This document shows positions 20,876 through 29,705 of a DNA stretch of 64,000 bases, piece after piece. The notes under the pieces are model-generated. The model did not search any database and had not been told where the DNA came from. It saw only the letters and a list, made by a program, of their open reading frames with translations. The DNA is from Nocardioides glacieisoli (lineage in GTDB: Bacteria; Actinomycetota; Actinomycetes; Propionibacteriales; Nocardioidaceae): positions 1 through 64,000 of the forward strand of contig NZ_SDWS01000004.1 in NCBI RefSeq assembly GCF_004137245.1, in the 5' to 3' direction. Numbering within the stretch: the first letter of the stretch is position 1; every line of letters starts with the position of its first letter. The position numbers and the translations under genes were made by a program.

Positions 20876-23491
20876 ATGCCGGATGCCGCTGCGAGACTCG
20901 ACACCCGGATCTCCACCGGCGCCGACCCGGATGCGGTGTACGACGCCTTCTCCGGCTGGGTCTCCGACCAGGGCCTCGGGCTCTACCCGCACCAGGACGA
21001 GGCGGTGATCGAGCTGCTCGGCGGCAACCACGTCATCCTCGCGACGCCGACCGGGTCCGGGAAGTCGCTGGTCGCCGTCGGCGCGCACGCCGCCGCGCTC
21101 GCCCGGGACGAGGTGAGCTTCTACACCGCCCCCATCAAGGCGCTGGTGAGCGAGAAGTTCTTCTCCCTGATCGAGGTCTTCGGCGCCGACAACGTCGGCA
21201 TGCTCACCGGGGACGCGGCGGTGAACCCGGACGCGCCGATCATCTGCTGCACGGCCGAGGTGCTGGCCAACATCGCCCTGCGCGAGGGACGCGGCGCCGA
21301 CGTCGGCCTCGTCGTGATGGACGAGTTCCACTTCTACGCAGAGCACGACCGCGGCTGGGCCTGGCAGGTCCCGCTGCTGGAGCTGCTCGACGCGCAGTTC
21401 CTCCTGATGTCGGCGACGCTCGGCGACGTCTCCTTCTTCGTCGACGACCTCAAGGCGCGCACCGGGCGCGACACCGCCGTCGTCGACGACGCGGAGCGCC
21501 CGGTCCCGCTCAGCTTCCGCTGGTCGATGGAGCCGCTCGACGACACCCTCGATGAGCTGGTGACGACCGGCCAGGACCCGGTGTACGTCGTCCACTTCAC
21601 GCAGGCGGCAGCCGTCGAGCACGCCACCAACCTGCTGAAGTCACGGCTCGGCGCGACCGGGATCAAGGTCGACAAGGAGGCGATCGCCGACCGGATCGGG
21701 TCCTTCCGCTTCGGTGCCGGCTTCGGCAAGACGTTGTCGCGCCTGGTGCGCAACGGCATCGGCGTGCACCACGCCGGCATGCTGCCGAAGTACCGGCGCC
21801 TCGTGGAGACGCTCGCCCAGTCCGGGCTGCTCCGCGTCATCTGCGGCACCGACACCCTGGGGGTCGGGATCAACGTGCCGATCCGCACGGTCCTGTTCAC
21901 CGGCCTGGCCAAGTTCGACGGGACCAAGCAGCGGGTGCTCCGGACGCGGGAGTTCCAGCAGATCGCCGGCCGGGCCGGCCGGGCGGGCTACGACACGGCC
22001 GGCTACGTCGTCGTACAGGCTCCGGAGCACGTCATCGACAACGAGCAGCAGAAGGCGAAGATCGCCGCCCGCGTGGCTGCGGGGAAGAAGAAGTCCAAGG
22101 CACAGCTGAAGAAGGCGCCCGAGGGCACGGTGGTGTGGACCGAGCAGACCTTCGACAAGCTGGTCGCGGGCGTGCCGGAGCGGCTCAGCAGCCGGATGAA
22201 GGTCGACAACGCGATGCTGGTCAACGTCGTCGCGCGCGAGGAGGACGCCTTCGCGGTGATGCGCCGGCTCCTCATGGACGGCCACGAGGAGCAGCGCGGT
22301 CGGCTCCGGCTCGCCCGACGGGCGCTGCGGCTCTCGCGCTCGCTCGTGCGTACCGGCATCGTCACCCGGCTCGACGCGCCGGACCGCTTCGGGCGCCGCT
22401 ACGTCCTGGCCGTCGACCTGCCCGAGGACTTCGCGATCAACCAGCCGCTCGCGCACTTCGCGCTGGCGGCCTTCGACGTGCTGGACCCGGAGTCGGAGAC
22501 CTACGGCCTCGACGTCGTGTCGATCGTCGAGTCCGTGCTCGAGGCGCCGCGCCAGATCCTGATGGCGCAGCAGCACGCCGCCCGCGGCGACGCGATCGGG
22601 GAGATGAAGGCCGACGGCCTCGAGTACGACGAGCGGATGGCGCTGCTGGAGGAGATCACCTGGCCGCAGCCGCTCCGCGAGCTCCTCGAGGCGCTCTACG
22701 AGACCTACCGCCAGACCCACCCCTGGCTCCCCGACGACGCGCTCGGGCCGAAGTCGGTCGTGCGGGAGATGTGGGAGAACGGGATGGGGTTCACCGACTT
22801 CGTCGGCCGCTACCAGCTCGCCCGGTCCGAAGGCCTGGTCCTGCGCTACCTCACCGACGCCTACAAGACCCTGCGGCACTCGGTGCCCGAGGCGCACCGG
22901 GCGCCCGAGGTCGAGGACGTCATCGAGTGGCTGGGGGAGACGGTGCGGCAGACCGACTCGTCGCTGCTCGACGAGTGGGAGGCGCTGTCGGACCCCGACC
23001 ACGTCTCCAGCGCGGTCGCCCACCACGAGCCGCCACCCCCGCCGCGGCCCCTGTCGAAGCAGGAGCGGCCGTTCCGGGTGATGCTGCGCAACGCGATGTG
23101 GGCGCGCGTCGACGCGGTGGCCCGCGACGACCTCGACGTGCTCGTACGCCTCGAGCGCGCCGCCGCCGACCGCACCGATCCGCCACGCCAGGTCGTCGTC
23201 GGCCGCTCGGTGTGGGACGCGGCGATCGAGGCCTACTACGCCGAGCACGACACCGTCCTCACCGACGGCGACGCCCGCGGCCCCGACCTGCTGGTGGTGG
23301 GCGGTGAGCGCACCGGCGAGCCGGTCGGCGCCGAGGACGGTACGACGTCCCGGCTGCGCGACGTACGCCAGACGATCCACGACCCCGAGGGCCACCACGA
23401 CTGGGTGATCGAGGCGGTCGTCGACTGCGACGCGACCGACGAGGCGGGCGAGCTGGTGCTCGCGACGACGGCGATGCGACGGCTCGACTGA
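20876..23491 (+). CDS. DEAD/DEAH-box helicase with DUF3516 C-terminal domain
   Basis: 871 residues. Superfamily 2 motifs are clear: Walker A ATPTGSGKSLVAVG (near residue 56), motif II VVMDEFHFY (DEFH rather than DEAD, near 148), motif III LMSATLGD, motif V GTDTLGVGINVP and motif VI QIAGRAGRAGYD (near 361). The last ~350 residues fit DUF3516, found in actinobacterial helicases; they include KKKSKAQLKK and the TWPQPLRELLEALYETYRQ segment. The motif set is of the Ski2-like type, suggesting RNA or structured nucleic acid unwinding; substrate not known. A 94-base gap separates it from the divergent ABC ATPase gene. Confidence 0.87.
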   Translation: MPDAAARLDTRISTGADPDAVYDAFSGWVSDQGLGLYPHQDEAVIELLGGNHVILATPTGSGKSLVAVGAHAAALARDEVSFYTAPIKALVSEKFFSLIEVFGADNVGMLTGDAAVNPDAPIICCTAEVLANIALREGRGADVGLVVMDEFHFYAEHDRGWAWQVPLLELLDAQFLLMSATLGDVSFFVDDLKARTGRDTAVVDDAERPVPLSFRWSMEPLDDTLDELVTTGQDPVYVVHFTQAAAVEHATNLLKSRLGATGIKVDKEAIADRIGSFRFGAGFGKTLSRLVRNGIGVHHAGMLPKYRRLVETLAQSGLLRVICGTDTLGVGINVPIRTVLFTGLAKFDGTKQRVLRTREFQQIAGRAGRAGYDTAGYVVVQAPEHVIDNEQQKAKIAARVAAGKKKSKAQLKKAPEGTVVWTEQTFDKLVAGVPERLSSRMKVDNAMLVNVVAREEDAFAVMRRLLMDGHEEQRGRLRLARRALRLSRSLVRTGIVTRLDAPDRFGRRYVLAVDLPEDFAINQPLAHFALAAFDVLDPESETYGLDVVSIVESVLEAPRQILMAQQHAARGDAIGEMKADGLEYDERMALLEEITWPQPLRELLEALYETYRQTHPWLPDDALGPKSVVREMWENGMGFTDFVGRYQLARSEGLVLRYLTDAYKTLRHSVPEAHRAPEVEDVIEWLGETVRQTDSSLLDEWEALSDPDHVSSAVAHHEPPPPPRPLSKQERPFRVMLRNAMWARVDAVARDDLDVLVRLERAAADRTDPPRQVVVGRSVWDAAIEAYYAEHDTVLTDGDARGPDLLVVGGERTGEPVGAEDGTTSRLRDVRQTIHDPEGHHDWVIEAVVDCDATDEAGELVLATTAMRRLD

Positions 23492-23588
23492 CTGCACAGA
23501 GTTGTGCACAGCGAGCGCGGTGCCTGTGCACGGGACCGGGGCGTCGTACACAGATCCAGACGGTTGCCTGTGGGACTGGCGCCAGGTC

Positions 23589-23618
23589 TTGGTGCGCCCC
23601 CTCCGGCGGTCCTAGAGT
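23589..23618 (+). promoter_or_regulatory. Predicted promoter of parA operon
   Basis: TTGGTG (23589-23594) and TAGAGT (23613-23618) are separated by 18 bases, a reasonable -35/-10 pair. Transcription would start near 23625, about 20 bases before a GTCGAC palindrome. Confidence 0.4.
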
Positions 23619-23641
23619 CCGCGCGGAGCCGGTCGGAGAAC

Positions 23642-23657
23642 TGTCGACGTGTCGACA
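23642..23657. promoter_or_regulatory. Inverted repeat TGTCGAC-GT-GTCGACA in parA leader
   Basis: A perfect 7-bp inverted repeat with a 2-base spacer lies between the predicted -10 and the parA start. It is a candidate operator or partition-protein site. Nothing else in the sequence identifies the binding protein. Confidence 0.4.
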
Positions 23658-23717
23658 AAGTTCGGGGCCTCCGGCGTGATGCAATCAAGGCCAAGGTCGT
23701 CGAGCAGAGGAGCGGAC

Positions 23718-24749
23718 ATGAGTGGTGCAGGGTTCAGTGGTCCCGGGTTCGGCAGCAGTGCCTCGGAGATGCCGCCGATGTACCGACCTCGCAACTCGCC
23801 CGCACCGTCGACCTTTCCCCGTCACGATCCCTCCGCGACCCTGCCCTTCGAGCGCAGCACCGTCGAGGAACCGATCGTGACCGCGACCGACGCGACGGCG
23901 CTGGACGCCCCGATGGGTCCGACCGGCCGGCCGATGCCGCACTTCCCGGAGCCGGCCCCGGTGAAGAGCCACGGCAACGCGCGTGTGATCTCGATGTGCA
24001 ACCAGAAGGGCGGCGTCGGCAAGACCACGTCGACGATCAACCTCGGCGCCTCGCTCGCCGAGCTCGGTCGCAAGGTGCTGCTCGTCGACTTCGACCCGCA
24101 GGGCTCGCTGTCGGTCGGCCTGGGGCTCAACCCCCACGAGATGGACTCGACCATCTACAACCTGCTGATGGACCGCGAGACGACGCTGGGCGACGTGATC
24201 GTCGGGTCCGGCATCGAGGGCATGGACCTGCTGCCCTCCAACATCGACCTGTCCGCAGCGGAGGTGCAGCTGGTGCACGAGGTGGCCCGCGAGCAGACCC
24301 TCCAGCGGGTGCTCGCCCCGGCGCTCGAGCACTACGACATCATCCTCATCGACTGCCAGCCCTCGCTCGGCCTGCTGACCGTCAACGCCCTGACCGCTTC
24401 CCACAGCGTGATCGTGCCGCTCGAGTGCGAGTACTTCGCGCTGCGCGGGGTGGCCCTGCTCAAGACCACGATCGACAAGGTCCGCGAGCGGCTCAACCCC
24501 AAGCTCGAGATCGACGGTGTGCTCGGGACCATGTTCGACGGGCGCACGCTCCACAGCCGTGAGGTGATGGAGCGCCTGGTCTCGGCCTGGGGGGACACCG
24601 TCTTCCACACCGTCATCCGCCGCACCGTGAAGTTCTCCGACGCCACTGTCGCCGGCGAACCGATCACGTCGTACGCCACCTCGTCGACCGGCGCCAGTGC
24701 CTACCGCCAGCTGGCCAAGGAGGTGCTCACCCGGTGGCCCGCCGAGTGA
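23718..24749 (+). CDS. parA: ParA family chromosome-partitioning ATPase (Soj-like)
   Basis: 343 residues with a ~70-residue Pro/Ser-rich N-terminal extension, then the deviant Walker A CNQKGGVGKTTSTINL (near residue 97), LLVDFDPQGSLSVGLGL and IILIDCQPSLGLLTVNAL. This is the Rv1708-like ParA located with scpAB, not the oriC-linked ParA. It would form DNA-bound ATP dimers. The ATG at 23718 follows GAGGAGCGG; an upstream in-frame GTG at 23649 has no such site. It ends in a 4-base overlap with the next gene. Confidence 0.9.
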   Translation: MSGAGFSGPGFGSSASEMPPMYRPRNSPAPSTFPRHDPSATLPFERSTVEEPIVTATDATALDAPMGPTGRPMPHFPEPAPVKSHGNARVISMCNQKGGVGKTTSTINLGASLAELGRKVLLVDFDPQGSLSVGLGLNPHEMDSTIYNLLMDRETTLGDVIVGSGIEGMDLLPSNIDLSAAEVQLVHEVAREQTLQRVLAPALEHYDIILIDCQPSLGLLTVNALTASHSVIVPLECEYFALRGVALLKTTIDKVRERLNPKLEIDGVLGTMFDGRTLHSREVMERLVSAWGDTVFHTVIRRTVKFSDATVAGEPITSYATSSTGASAYRQLAKEVLTRWPAE

Positions 24750-25090
24750 GCATGCCGGCCGCGGACGACCTGTTCCGGCCGACCTCCGACACCGAGCCGC
24801 CTGCTCCGGAGCAGCGTCCGCGCCGCGTCCGGGCCGTGGCTGACGAGACCGAGACGACCGAGCCGGGCCCCAAGCGTCCGAGTGGTCGGGTGCGCCATGA
24901 CGAGAAGATGACGGTGTACGTCACCGCGGACGAGCTGCTCGACATCGAGCACGCCCGGCTGACGCTGCGCCGCCACGGCCTGGCCGTGGACCGCGGCCGC
25001 CTCGTGCGTGAGGCGCTGGCACTCGTGCTGGCCGACCTCGAGGCGCAGGGTGCCGACAGCGCCCTGGTGCAGCGGCTGCTCGACGAGTGA
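24746..25090 (+). CDS. Predicted ribbon-helix-helix DNA-binding protein in parA-scpA operon
   Basis: 114 residues from a GTG overlapping the parA stop (GTGA). The N-terminal half is disordered and charged. The C-terminal half has one strand (KMTVYVTAD) followed by two helices (ELLDIEHARLTLRRHG and DRGRLVREALALVLADL), the arrangement of ribbon-helix-helix DNA-binding proteins. Such proteins often serve as centromere binders for ParA ATPases. It overlaps scpA by four bases. The assignment rests on predicted secondary structure only. Confidence 0.72.
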   Translation: MSMPAADDLFRPTSDTEPPAPEQRPRRVRAVADETETTEPGPKRPSGRVRHDEKMTVYVTADELLDIEHARLTLRRHGLAVDRGRLVREALALVLADLEAQGADSALVQRLLDE

Positions 25091-25956
25091 GCTCCGAGCC
25101 CACCGTCCTGGAGCCGGGCAGCGAGGCGCCGGCCTTCGGCGTGCACCTCGACAACTTCGAGGGCCCGTTCGACCTGCTGCTCGGCCTGATCGCCAAGCAC
25201 AAGCTCGACATCACCGAGGTCGCGCTCTCGCAGGTGACCGACGAGTTCATCGCGCACGTCAAGAACCTCGGCGGCATCTACGACCTCGAGGTGACGACGT
25301 CGTTCCTCGTCGTGGCGGCGACGCTGCTCGACCTCAAGGCGGCGCGGCTGCTGCCGCAGGGCGACGTCGAGGACGAGGAGGACCTCGCCCTGCTCGAGGC
25401 CCGCGACCTGCTCTTCGCGCGCCTCATGCAGTACCGCGCGTTCAAGCAGGTGGCAGCGGTCTTCGAGGAGCGACTGGCGTCCGAGTCGCGGCGCCATCCG
25501 CGCGCGGTGGGCCTGGAGGAGCGCTTCGCGACGCTCCTGCCGGAGGTGCTGATCGGGATCGGGTTGGAGCAGTTCGCCCAGCTCGCGGCGCGGGCCATGG
25601 AGCCCAAGCCGGTGCTCGAGGTCTCGCTGCAACACATCCACGCGGCCAGGGTCAGCGTGCGCGAGCAGGCCCAGCTCGTCGCCGACCGGCTCCGGCGCAG
25701 CGGGACGATGACCTTCCGCGCGCTCTGCGGCGACTCACCCGACCGCCTCACCACGGTCGCACGGTTCCTGTCCCTGCTCGAGCTGTTCCGCGAGGGAGCG
25801 GTGTCGTTCGACCAGGTGAGCCCGCTGGGCGAGCTGACCGTCCGGTGGACGGGCGCCGAGGAGGGCGACATCGAGATCACCGACGAATTCGACGGCGCGG
25901 ACCCGGCCGACGATGATGCTGCGGTGCCCACAGAAGACGGGGGAGCGGACGAGTGA
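25087..25956 (+). CDS. scpA: Segregation and condensation protein A
   Basis: 289 residues. The diagnostic N-terminal kleisin segment FGVHLDNFEGPFDLLLGLI and KHKLDITEVALSQVTDEFI is present, with a helical middle and a winged-helix C-terminus (MTFRALCGDSPDRLTTVARFLSLLELFREG). ScpA bridges SMC heads with ScpB. A GTG start overlaps the ribbon-helix-helix gene stop. An acidic tail (EEGDIEITDEFDGADPADD) ends the protein. Confidence 0.94.
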   Translation: MSSEPTVLEPGSEAPAFGVHLDNFEGPFDLLLGLIAKHKLDITEVALSQVTDEFIAHVKNLGGIYDLEVTTSFLVVAATLLDLKAARLLPQGDVEDEEDLALLEARDLLFARLMQYRAFKQVAAVFEERLASESRRHPRAVGLEERFATLLPEVLIGIGLEQFAQLAARAMEPKPVLEVSLQHIHAARVSVREQAQLVADRLRRSGTMTFRALCGDSPDRLTTVARFLSLLELFREGAVSFDQVSPLGELTVRWTGAEEGDIEITDEFDGADPADDDAAVPTEDGGADE

Positions 25957-26726
25957 CCGACCAGACCCAGGTGCCTGAGGCACCCGCCGCACCCGAGACC
26001 GCCCCAGAATCCATCGACGACGTCGACACGCTGTCCGTCGCGGTGGCCGAGCTGCGCCCGGCGCTCGAGGCGATCCTCATGGTCACCGACGAGCCGCTCG
26101 ACAAGGTGCGGCTGGCCTCGGTCGTCGGCCACCCGGTGAGCGACGTCGAGGCGGCGCTCGAGTCGCTCGCAGCCGAGTACGCCGAGCAGGGCCGCGGCTT
26201 CGACCTGCGCCCCGTCGCCGGAGGCTGGCGTTTCTACTCGCGTCCGGAGTTCGCCGGGGTCGTCGAGTCGTTCGTCCTCGACGGCCAGCAGGCGCGCCTG
26301 ACGCAGGCGGCACTGGAGACCCTCTCGGTCGTCGCCTACAAGCAGCCCGTCTCGCGGGCACGCGTGTCCGCGATCCGCGGCGTCAACGTCGACGGCGTGA
26401 TGCGCACCCTCCTGACCCGTGGGCTGGTCGAGGAGGCGGGCCAGGACGAGCAGAGCGGCGCGAACCTCTACCGGACGACCTCCTACTTCCTGGAGCGCAT
26501 CGGCATCACCTCGCTCGACGAGCTGCCCGAGCTCGCGCCCTACCTGCCCGACATGGACGACCTCGAGGACGAGCTCGCGAGCGTGGCGGGCACCGAGGCG
26601 CCGCCCGCCGAGCCCGCTCCCACCGGGCAGGCCGACGACGAAGAGCCGGCTCACGCCCCCTCGCCCCACCCGTCGCCCCACAGCGGTGCGGGCACCGAGC
26701 CCCACGGCGGGACCGAGACCGCATGA
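25953..26726 (+). CDS. scpB: Segregation and condensation protein B
   Basis: 257 residues with two winged-helix units typical of ScpB: LRPALEAILMVTDEPLDKVRLASV and ARLTQAALETLSVVAYKQPVSRARVSAIRGVN, then GLVEEAG and TTSYFLERIGI. It binds ScpA in the SMC condensin complex. Long low-complexity acidic and Pro/His-rich tail after residue ~205. The GTG overlaps scpA by four bases and its end overlaps rluB by four. Confidence 0.93.
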   Translation: MTDQTQVPEAPAAPETAPESIDDVDTLSVAVAELRPALEAILMVTDEPLDKVRLASVVGHPVSDVEAALESLAAEYAEQGRGFDLRPVAGGWRFYSRPEFAGVVESFVLDGQQARLTQAALETLSVVAYKQPVSRARVSAIRGVNVDGVMRTLLTRGLVEEAGQDEQSGANLYRTTSYFLERIGITSLDELPELAPYLPDMDDLEDELASVAGTEAPPAEPAPTGQADDEEPAHAPSPHPSPHSGAGTEPHGGTETA

Positions 26727-27526
26727 GGCCGCACGACCAGCCCGACAACCCGCAGCCCGCCTCGCACCGCCCCGAGGTCGACGAGGACGGGCTGATCCGG
26801 CTCCAGAAGCTGCTCGCGCAGTCCGGCGTCGCCAGCCGCCGCAAGTGCGAGGAGCTCATGCTCGACGGCCTGGTCGAGGTGGACGGCGAGGTCGTCACGC
26901 GGCTCGGCACCAAGGTCGACCCCCGCACTGCCGTCGTACGCGTCGAGGGAAAGCGGCTGCCGCCCATCAGCGACAAGGTCTACCTCGTCCTCAACAAGCC
27001 CCGTGGGGTCGTCTCGACGATGTCGGACCCCGAGGGCCGGCGCACGCTGGGCGACCTCGTCGCGGACCGGCCGGAGCGGCTCTTCCACGTCGGTCGGCTC
27101 GACACCGACACCGAGGGCCTGATCATCCTCACCAACGACGGCGACTTCGCCCAGCACCTGGCCCACCCCTCCCACGAGGTCGACAAGACCTACGTCGCGG
27201 AGGTCGACGGCGAGGTGCACGTGCGCACGGTCCGCGAGCTGCTGGCGGGCGTGACGCTCGACGACGGCCCGGTCACCGTCAGCAAGGCGCGGGTGGTCGG
27301 CGGCGACCCGCGACGCGAGGGCAGCAACCGCTCGATCGTCGAGCTCACGATCCACGAGGGGCGCAACCGCATCGTGCGCCGGCTGCTCGACCATGTCGGC
27401 CACCCGGTCCGCCGGCTGACCCGCACCCAGATCGGTCCGGTGACCCTCGCGCGGCTGCGCTCGGGCGAGATGCGCGAGCTGACGATGGCCGAGCTGGGCG
27501 AGCTGATGGACAGCGCGCAGCTCTGA
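26723..27526 (+). CDS. rluB: Pseudouridine synthase RluB family
   Basis: 267 residues: an S4 domain (IRLQKLLAQSGVASRRKCEELM, residues ~24-85), then the RsuA/RluB catalytic domain with KPRGVVSTMSDPEGR and GRLDTDTEGLIILTNDGDFA, whose first Asp is the catalytic nucleophile. It isomerises a uridine in 23S rRNA (family role). The ATGA overlap with scpB repeats the order scpA-scpB-rluB seen in many Gram-positive bacteria. Confidence 0.92.
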   Translation: MRPHDQPDNPQPASHRPEVDEDGLIRLQKLLAQSGVASRRKCEELMLDGLVEVDGEVVTRLGTKVDPRTAVVRVEGKRLPPISDKVYLVLNKPRGVVSTMSDPEGRRTLGDLVADRPERLFHVGRLDTDTEGLIILTNDGDFAQHLAHPSHEVDKTYVAEVDGEVHVRTVRELLAGVTLDDGPVTVSKARVVGGDPRREGSNRSIVELTIHEGRNRIVRRLLDHVGHPVRRLTRTQIGPVTLARLRSGEMRELTMAELGELMDSAQL

Positions 27527-27539
27527 CCGCTCCCGACGT

Positions 27540-27545
27540 TAGGGT
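27540..27545 (+). promoter_or_regulatory. -10 element TAGGGT, leaderless promoter of aroH
   Basis: TAGGGT ends six bases before the aroH GTG at 27552 and lies just after the rluB stop, so the aromatic/cmk/der block may have its own start. Confidence 0.5.
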
Positions 27546-27551
27546 CTCCCC

Positions 27552-27929
27552 GTGGCAGTGAGGGCAGTACGCGGGGCGACGCAGCTGGACCGGGACACCC
27601 GTGAGCACATGCTCGATCGGGTGGCCGAGCTCGTCACCGACGTGATGGAGGCCAACAGCCTCGACGTCGACGACTTCATCTCGATCATCTTCACCGCGAC
27701 CAGCGACCTGGTCAGCGAGTTCCCGGCGTACGCCGCCCGCCAGCTCGGCTTCTCCGACGTCCCCCTGGTGTGCGCGCGCGAGCTGGAGATCGAGGGCTCG
27801 ATGCCGCGGGTCGTGCGCCTGATGGCCCACGTCGAGACCGACCTCCCGCGCGCCGACATCACCCACGTCTACCTGCACGGGGCGGCCAACCTGCGGCGCG
27901 ACCTCAGCCGGACCACGAGCCATGACTGA
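27552..27929 (+). CDS. aroH: Chorismate mutase, AroH class
   Basis: 125 residues, the size of the trimeric AroH enzymes. It opens VRAVRGATQLDRDT with the active-site Arg, has the Phe in IIFTATSDL, the VPLVCARELEIEGSMPRVVRLMAHVET block bearing further active-site residues, and Tyr in HVYLHGA. It converts chorismate to prephenate. Start GTG at 27552; the 3' end overlaps tyrA by eight bases, which uses its product. Confidence 0.92.
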   Translation: MAVRAVRGATQLDRDTREHMLDRVAELVTDVMEANSLDVDDFISIIFTATSDLVSEFPAYAARQLGFSDVPLVCARELEIEGSMPRVVRLMAHVETDLPRADITHVYLHGAANLRRDLSRTTSHD

Positions 27930-29031
27930 CACCACAGCCGACGACGCGCTGCCGCCCCTCGTCGGCCCCGTCGAGGTCGTCGGCACCGGACTGATCGGCA
28001 CCTCCATCGCCCTGGTGTGCCGTCGCCTCGGCATCGACGTCGTGCTGCGCGACACCTCGGCCAAGCACGTGCGTACGGCGACCGGGCTCGGCGCCGGCCG
28101 CGTCGCGACGGGCGTCGACCGCCCGCAGCTCGTCGTGGTGGCGGTGCCCCCGGCGGCGATCGCCGAGACGGTCGTCGAGGCGCTGCAGCGCACCGACGCG
28201 GTCGTCACCGACGTCGGTAGCGTGAAGTCGGCACCGCTGGCCGCGGTGGCCCGGCAGGTGTCCTCGGCCGACCTGGCTCGCTACGTCGGCTCGCACCCGA
28301 TGGCGGGCAGCGAGCGCTCCGGCCCGCTGGCCGCGAGCGCGGCACTCTTCGACGGCCGCCCATGGGCGATCACGCCCCATGCGGGAGCGGGCGCCGCTGC
28401 GGTCGGGCTGGTGGAGTCGCTGGTCGTCGAGTGCGGTGCGGCGCCGCTGCGGATGGACCCCGCCGAGCACGACCGCGCCGTCGCGCGGATCTCGCACCTG
28501 CCCCACCTCGCCGCGGTCCTCGTCGCCGGGCGCCTCGCCGCCGCGCCGGCCGAGCACCTCGCGCTGTCGGGGCAGGGCGTCCGCGACGTCACCCGCGTCG
28601 CCGCGAGTGACCCGGCGCTCTGGCAGCAGATCCTCGAGGCCAACTCCGACGCCGTGCTCGACCTCCTGGGCGAGGTGCGCGCCGACCTCGACGCCCTCAT
28701 GGCCGCGGTCTCGGCCGCCCCGTCCGGTCACGGTGGACCCGACCTGGTCGACATCCTCGCTCGCGGCAACGCGGGCACCGCAGCCATCCCCGGCAAGCAC
28801 GGTGGCCCGGCCCGTCCGACGCGGTCGGTCTTCGTCTCGGTGCCCGACCACCCGGGCGAGCTGGCCCGACTGTTCGGCGACGCGGGCGAGATCGGCGTGA
28901 ACATCGAGGACGTCCACATCGACCACGACCCGGGCCGCCCCGTGGGACTCACCGAGCTCGTGGTGGAGAAGGGGCGGGCCGAGCACCTGCTCGCCGCTCT
29001 CGAATCCCGCGGGTGGACGACCCACCGGTAA
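27922..29031 (+). CDS. tyrA: Prephenate dehydrogenase with C-terminal ACT domain
   Basis: 369 residues. The NAD(P) site VVGTGLIGTSIALVCRRLG is near residue 19; TDVGSVKSAP and YVGSHPMAGSERSGP with the catalytic His follow. Residues ~290-369 form an ACT domain (VFVSVPDHPGELARLFGDAGEIGVNIED), probably for tyrosine feedback. It oxidises prephenate for tyrosine synthesis and overlaps aroH, giving a two-step module. Confidence 0.93.
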   Translation: MTDTTADDALPPLVGPVEVVGTGLIGTSIALVCRRLGIDVVLRDTSAKHVRTATGLGAGRVATGVDRPQLVVVAVPPAAIAETVVEALQRTDAVVTDVGSVKSAPLAAVARQVSSADLARYVGSHPMAGSERSGPLAASAALFDGRPWAITPHAGAGAAAVGLVESLVVECGAAPLRMDPAEHDRAVARISHLPHLAAVLVAGRLAAAPAEHLALSGQGVRDVTRVAASDPALWQQILEANSDAVLDLLGEVRADLDALMAAVSAAPSGHGGPDLVDILARGNAGTAAIPGKHGGPARPTRSVFVSVPDHPGELARLFGDAGEIGVNIEDVHIDHDPGRPVGLTELVVEKGRAEHLLAALESRGWTTHR

Positions 29032-29042
29032 TCTTCTCGCCC

Positions 29043-29705
29043 GTGAGCAGCTCCCTCGTGATCGCCGTCGACGGCACGTCAGGCTCGGGCAAGTCGAGCA
29101 CCTCGCGCGGTGTCGCCGAGCGGCTGGGGCTGCGCTACCTCGACACCGGCGCGATGTTCCGGGCGATGACCTGGTGGCTGCTGAGCGAGGGCGTCGACGT
29201 CCACGACGCCGAGGCCGTGGCGGCCGTCGCAGGGCGGCCCCGCATCGAGTCGGGCACCGACCCGCTCGCCCCCACGATCACCGTCGACGGGGTCGACGTG
29301 TCGGTCGAGATCCGCAGCGCCGAGGTCAACGCCGCCGTGAGCCCGGTCAGTGCCGTGCCCGCCGTGCGCACCCGCCTGCTCGACCTGCAGCGCGAGGTCA
29401 TCGGCGAGGGCGGCATCGTCGTCGAGGGCCGTGACATCGGCTCGGTCGTGTGGCCGCAGGCCGAGGTCAAGGTCTACCTGAGCGCCGACCCCGACGCCCG
29501 TGCCGAGCGCCGTGCGGCGGAGGAGGGCGGCGCCGACCTGGCGAGCACGCAGCAGTCGCTCCTCGAGCGCGACCGCATCGACTCCGGCCGCGCCACGGCG
29601 CCGCTGACCATGGCCGACGGCGCCGTGCACGTGGACAGCACGCACCTCACCCTCGACGAGGTCGTCGAGACCATCCTGGCCCTGGCCGGATCCGCGCGAC
29701 CGTGA
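29043..29705 (+). CDS. cmk: Cytidylate kinase
   Basis: 220 residues. P-loop AVDGTSGSGKSSTSRGVAERLG at the N-terminus, LRYLDTGAMFRAMTW, IVVEGRDIGSVVWPQAEVKVYL and ERRAAEE match CMP kinase. The GTG at 29043 places the P-loop close to the N-terminus as expected; an earlier in-frame GTG at 29013 would overlap tyrA. A TAATCT hexamer eight bases before 29043 agrees with a leaderless start. Overlaps plsC by four bases. Confidence 0.93.
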   Translation: MSSSLVIAVDGTSGSGKSSTSRGVAERLGLRYLDTGAMFRAMTWWLLSEGVDVHDAEAVAAVAGRPRIESGTDPLAPTITVDGVDVSVEIRSAEVNAAVSPVSAVPAVRTRLLDLQREVIGEGGIVVEGRDIGSVVWPQAEVKVYLSADPDARAERRAAEEGGADLASTQQSLLERDRIDSGRATAPLTMADGAVHVDSTHLTLDEVVETILALAGSARP

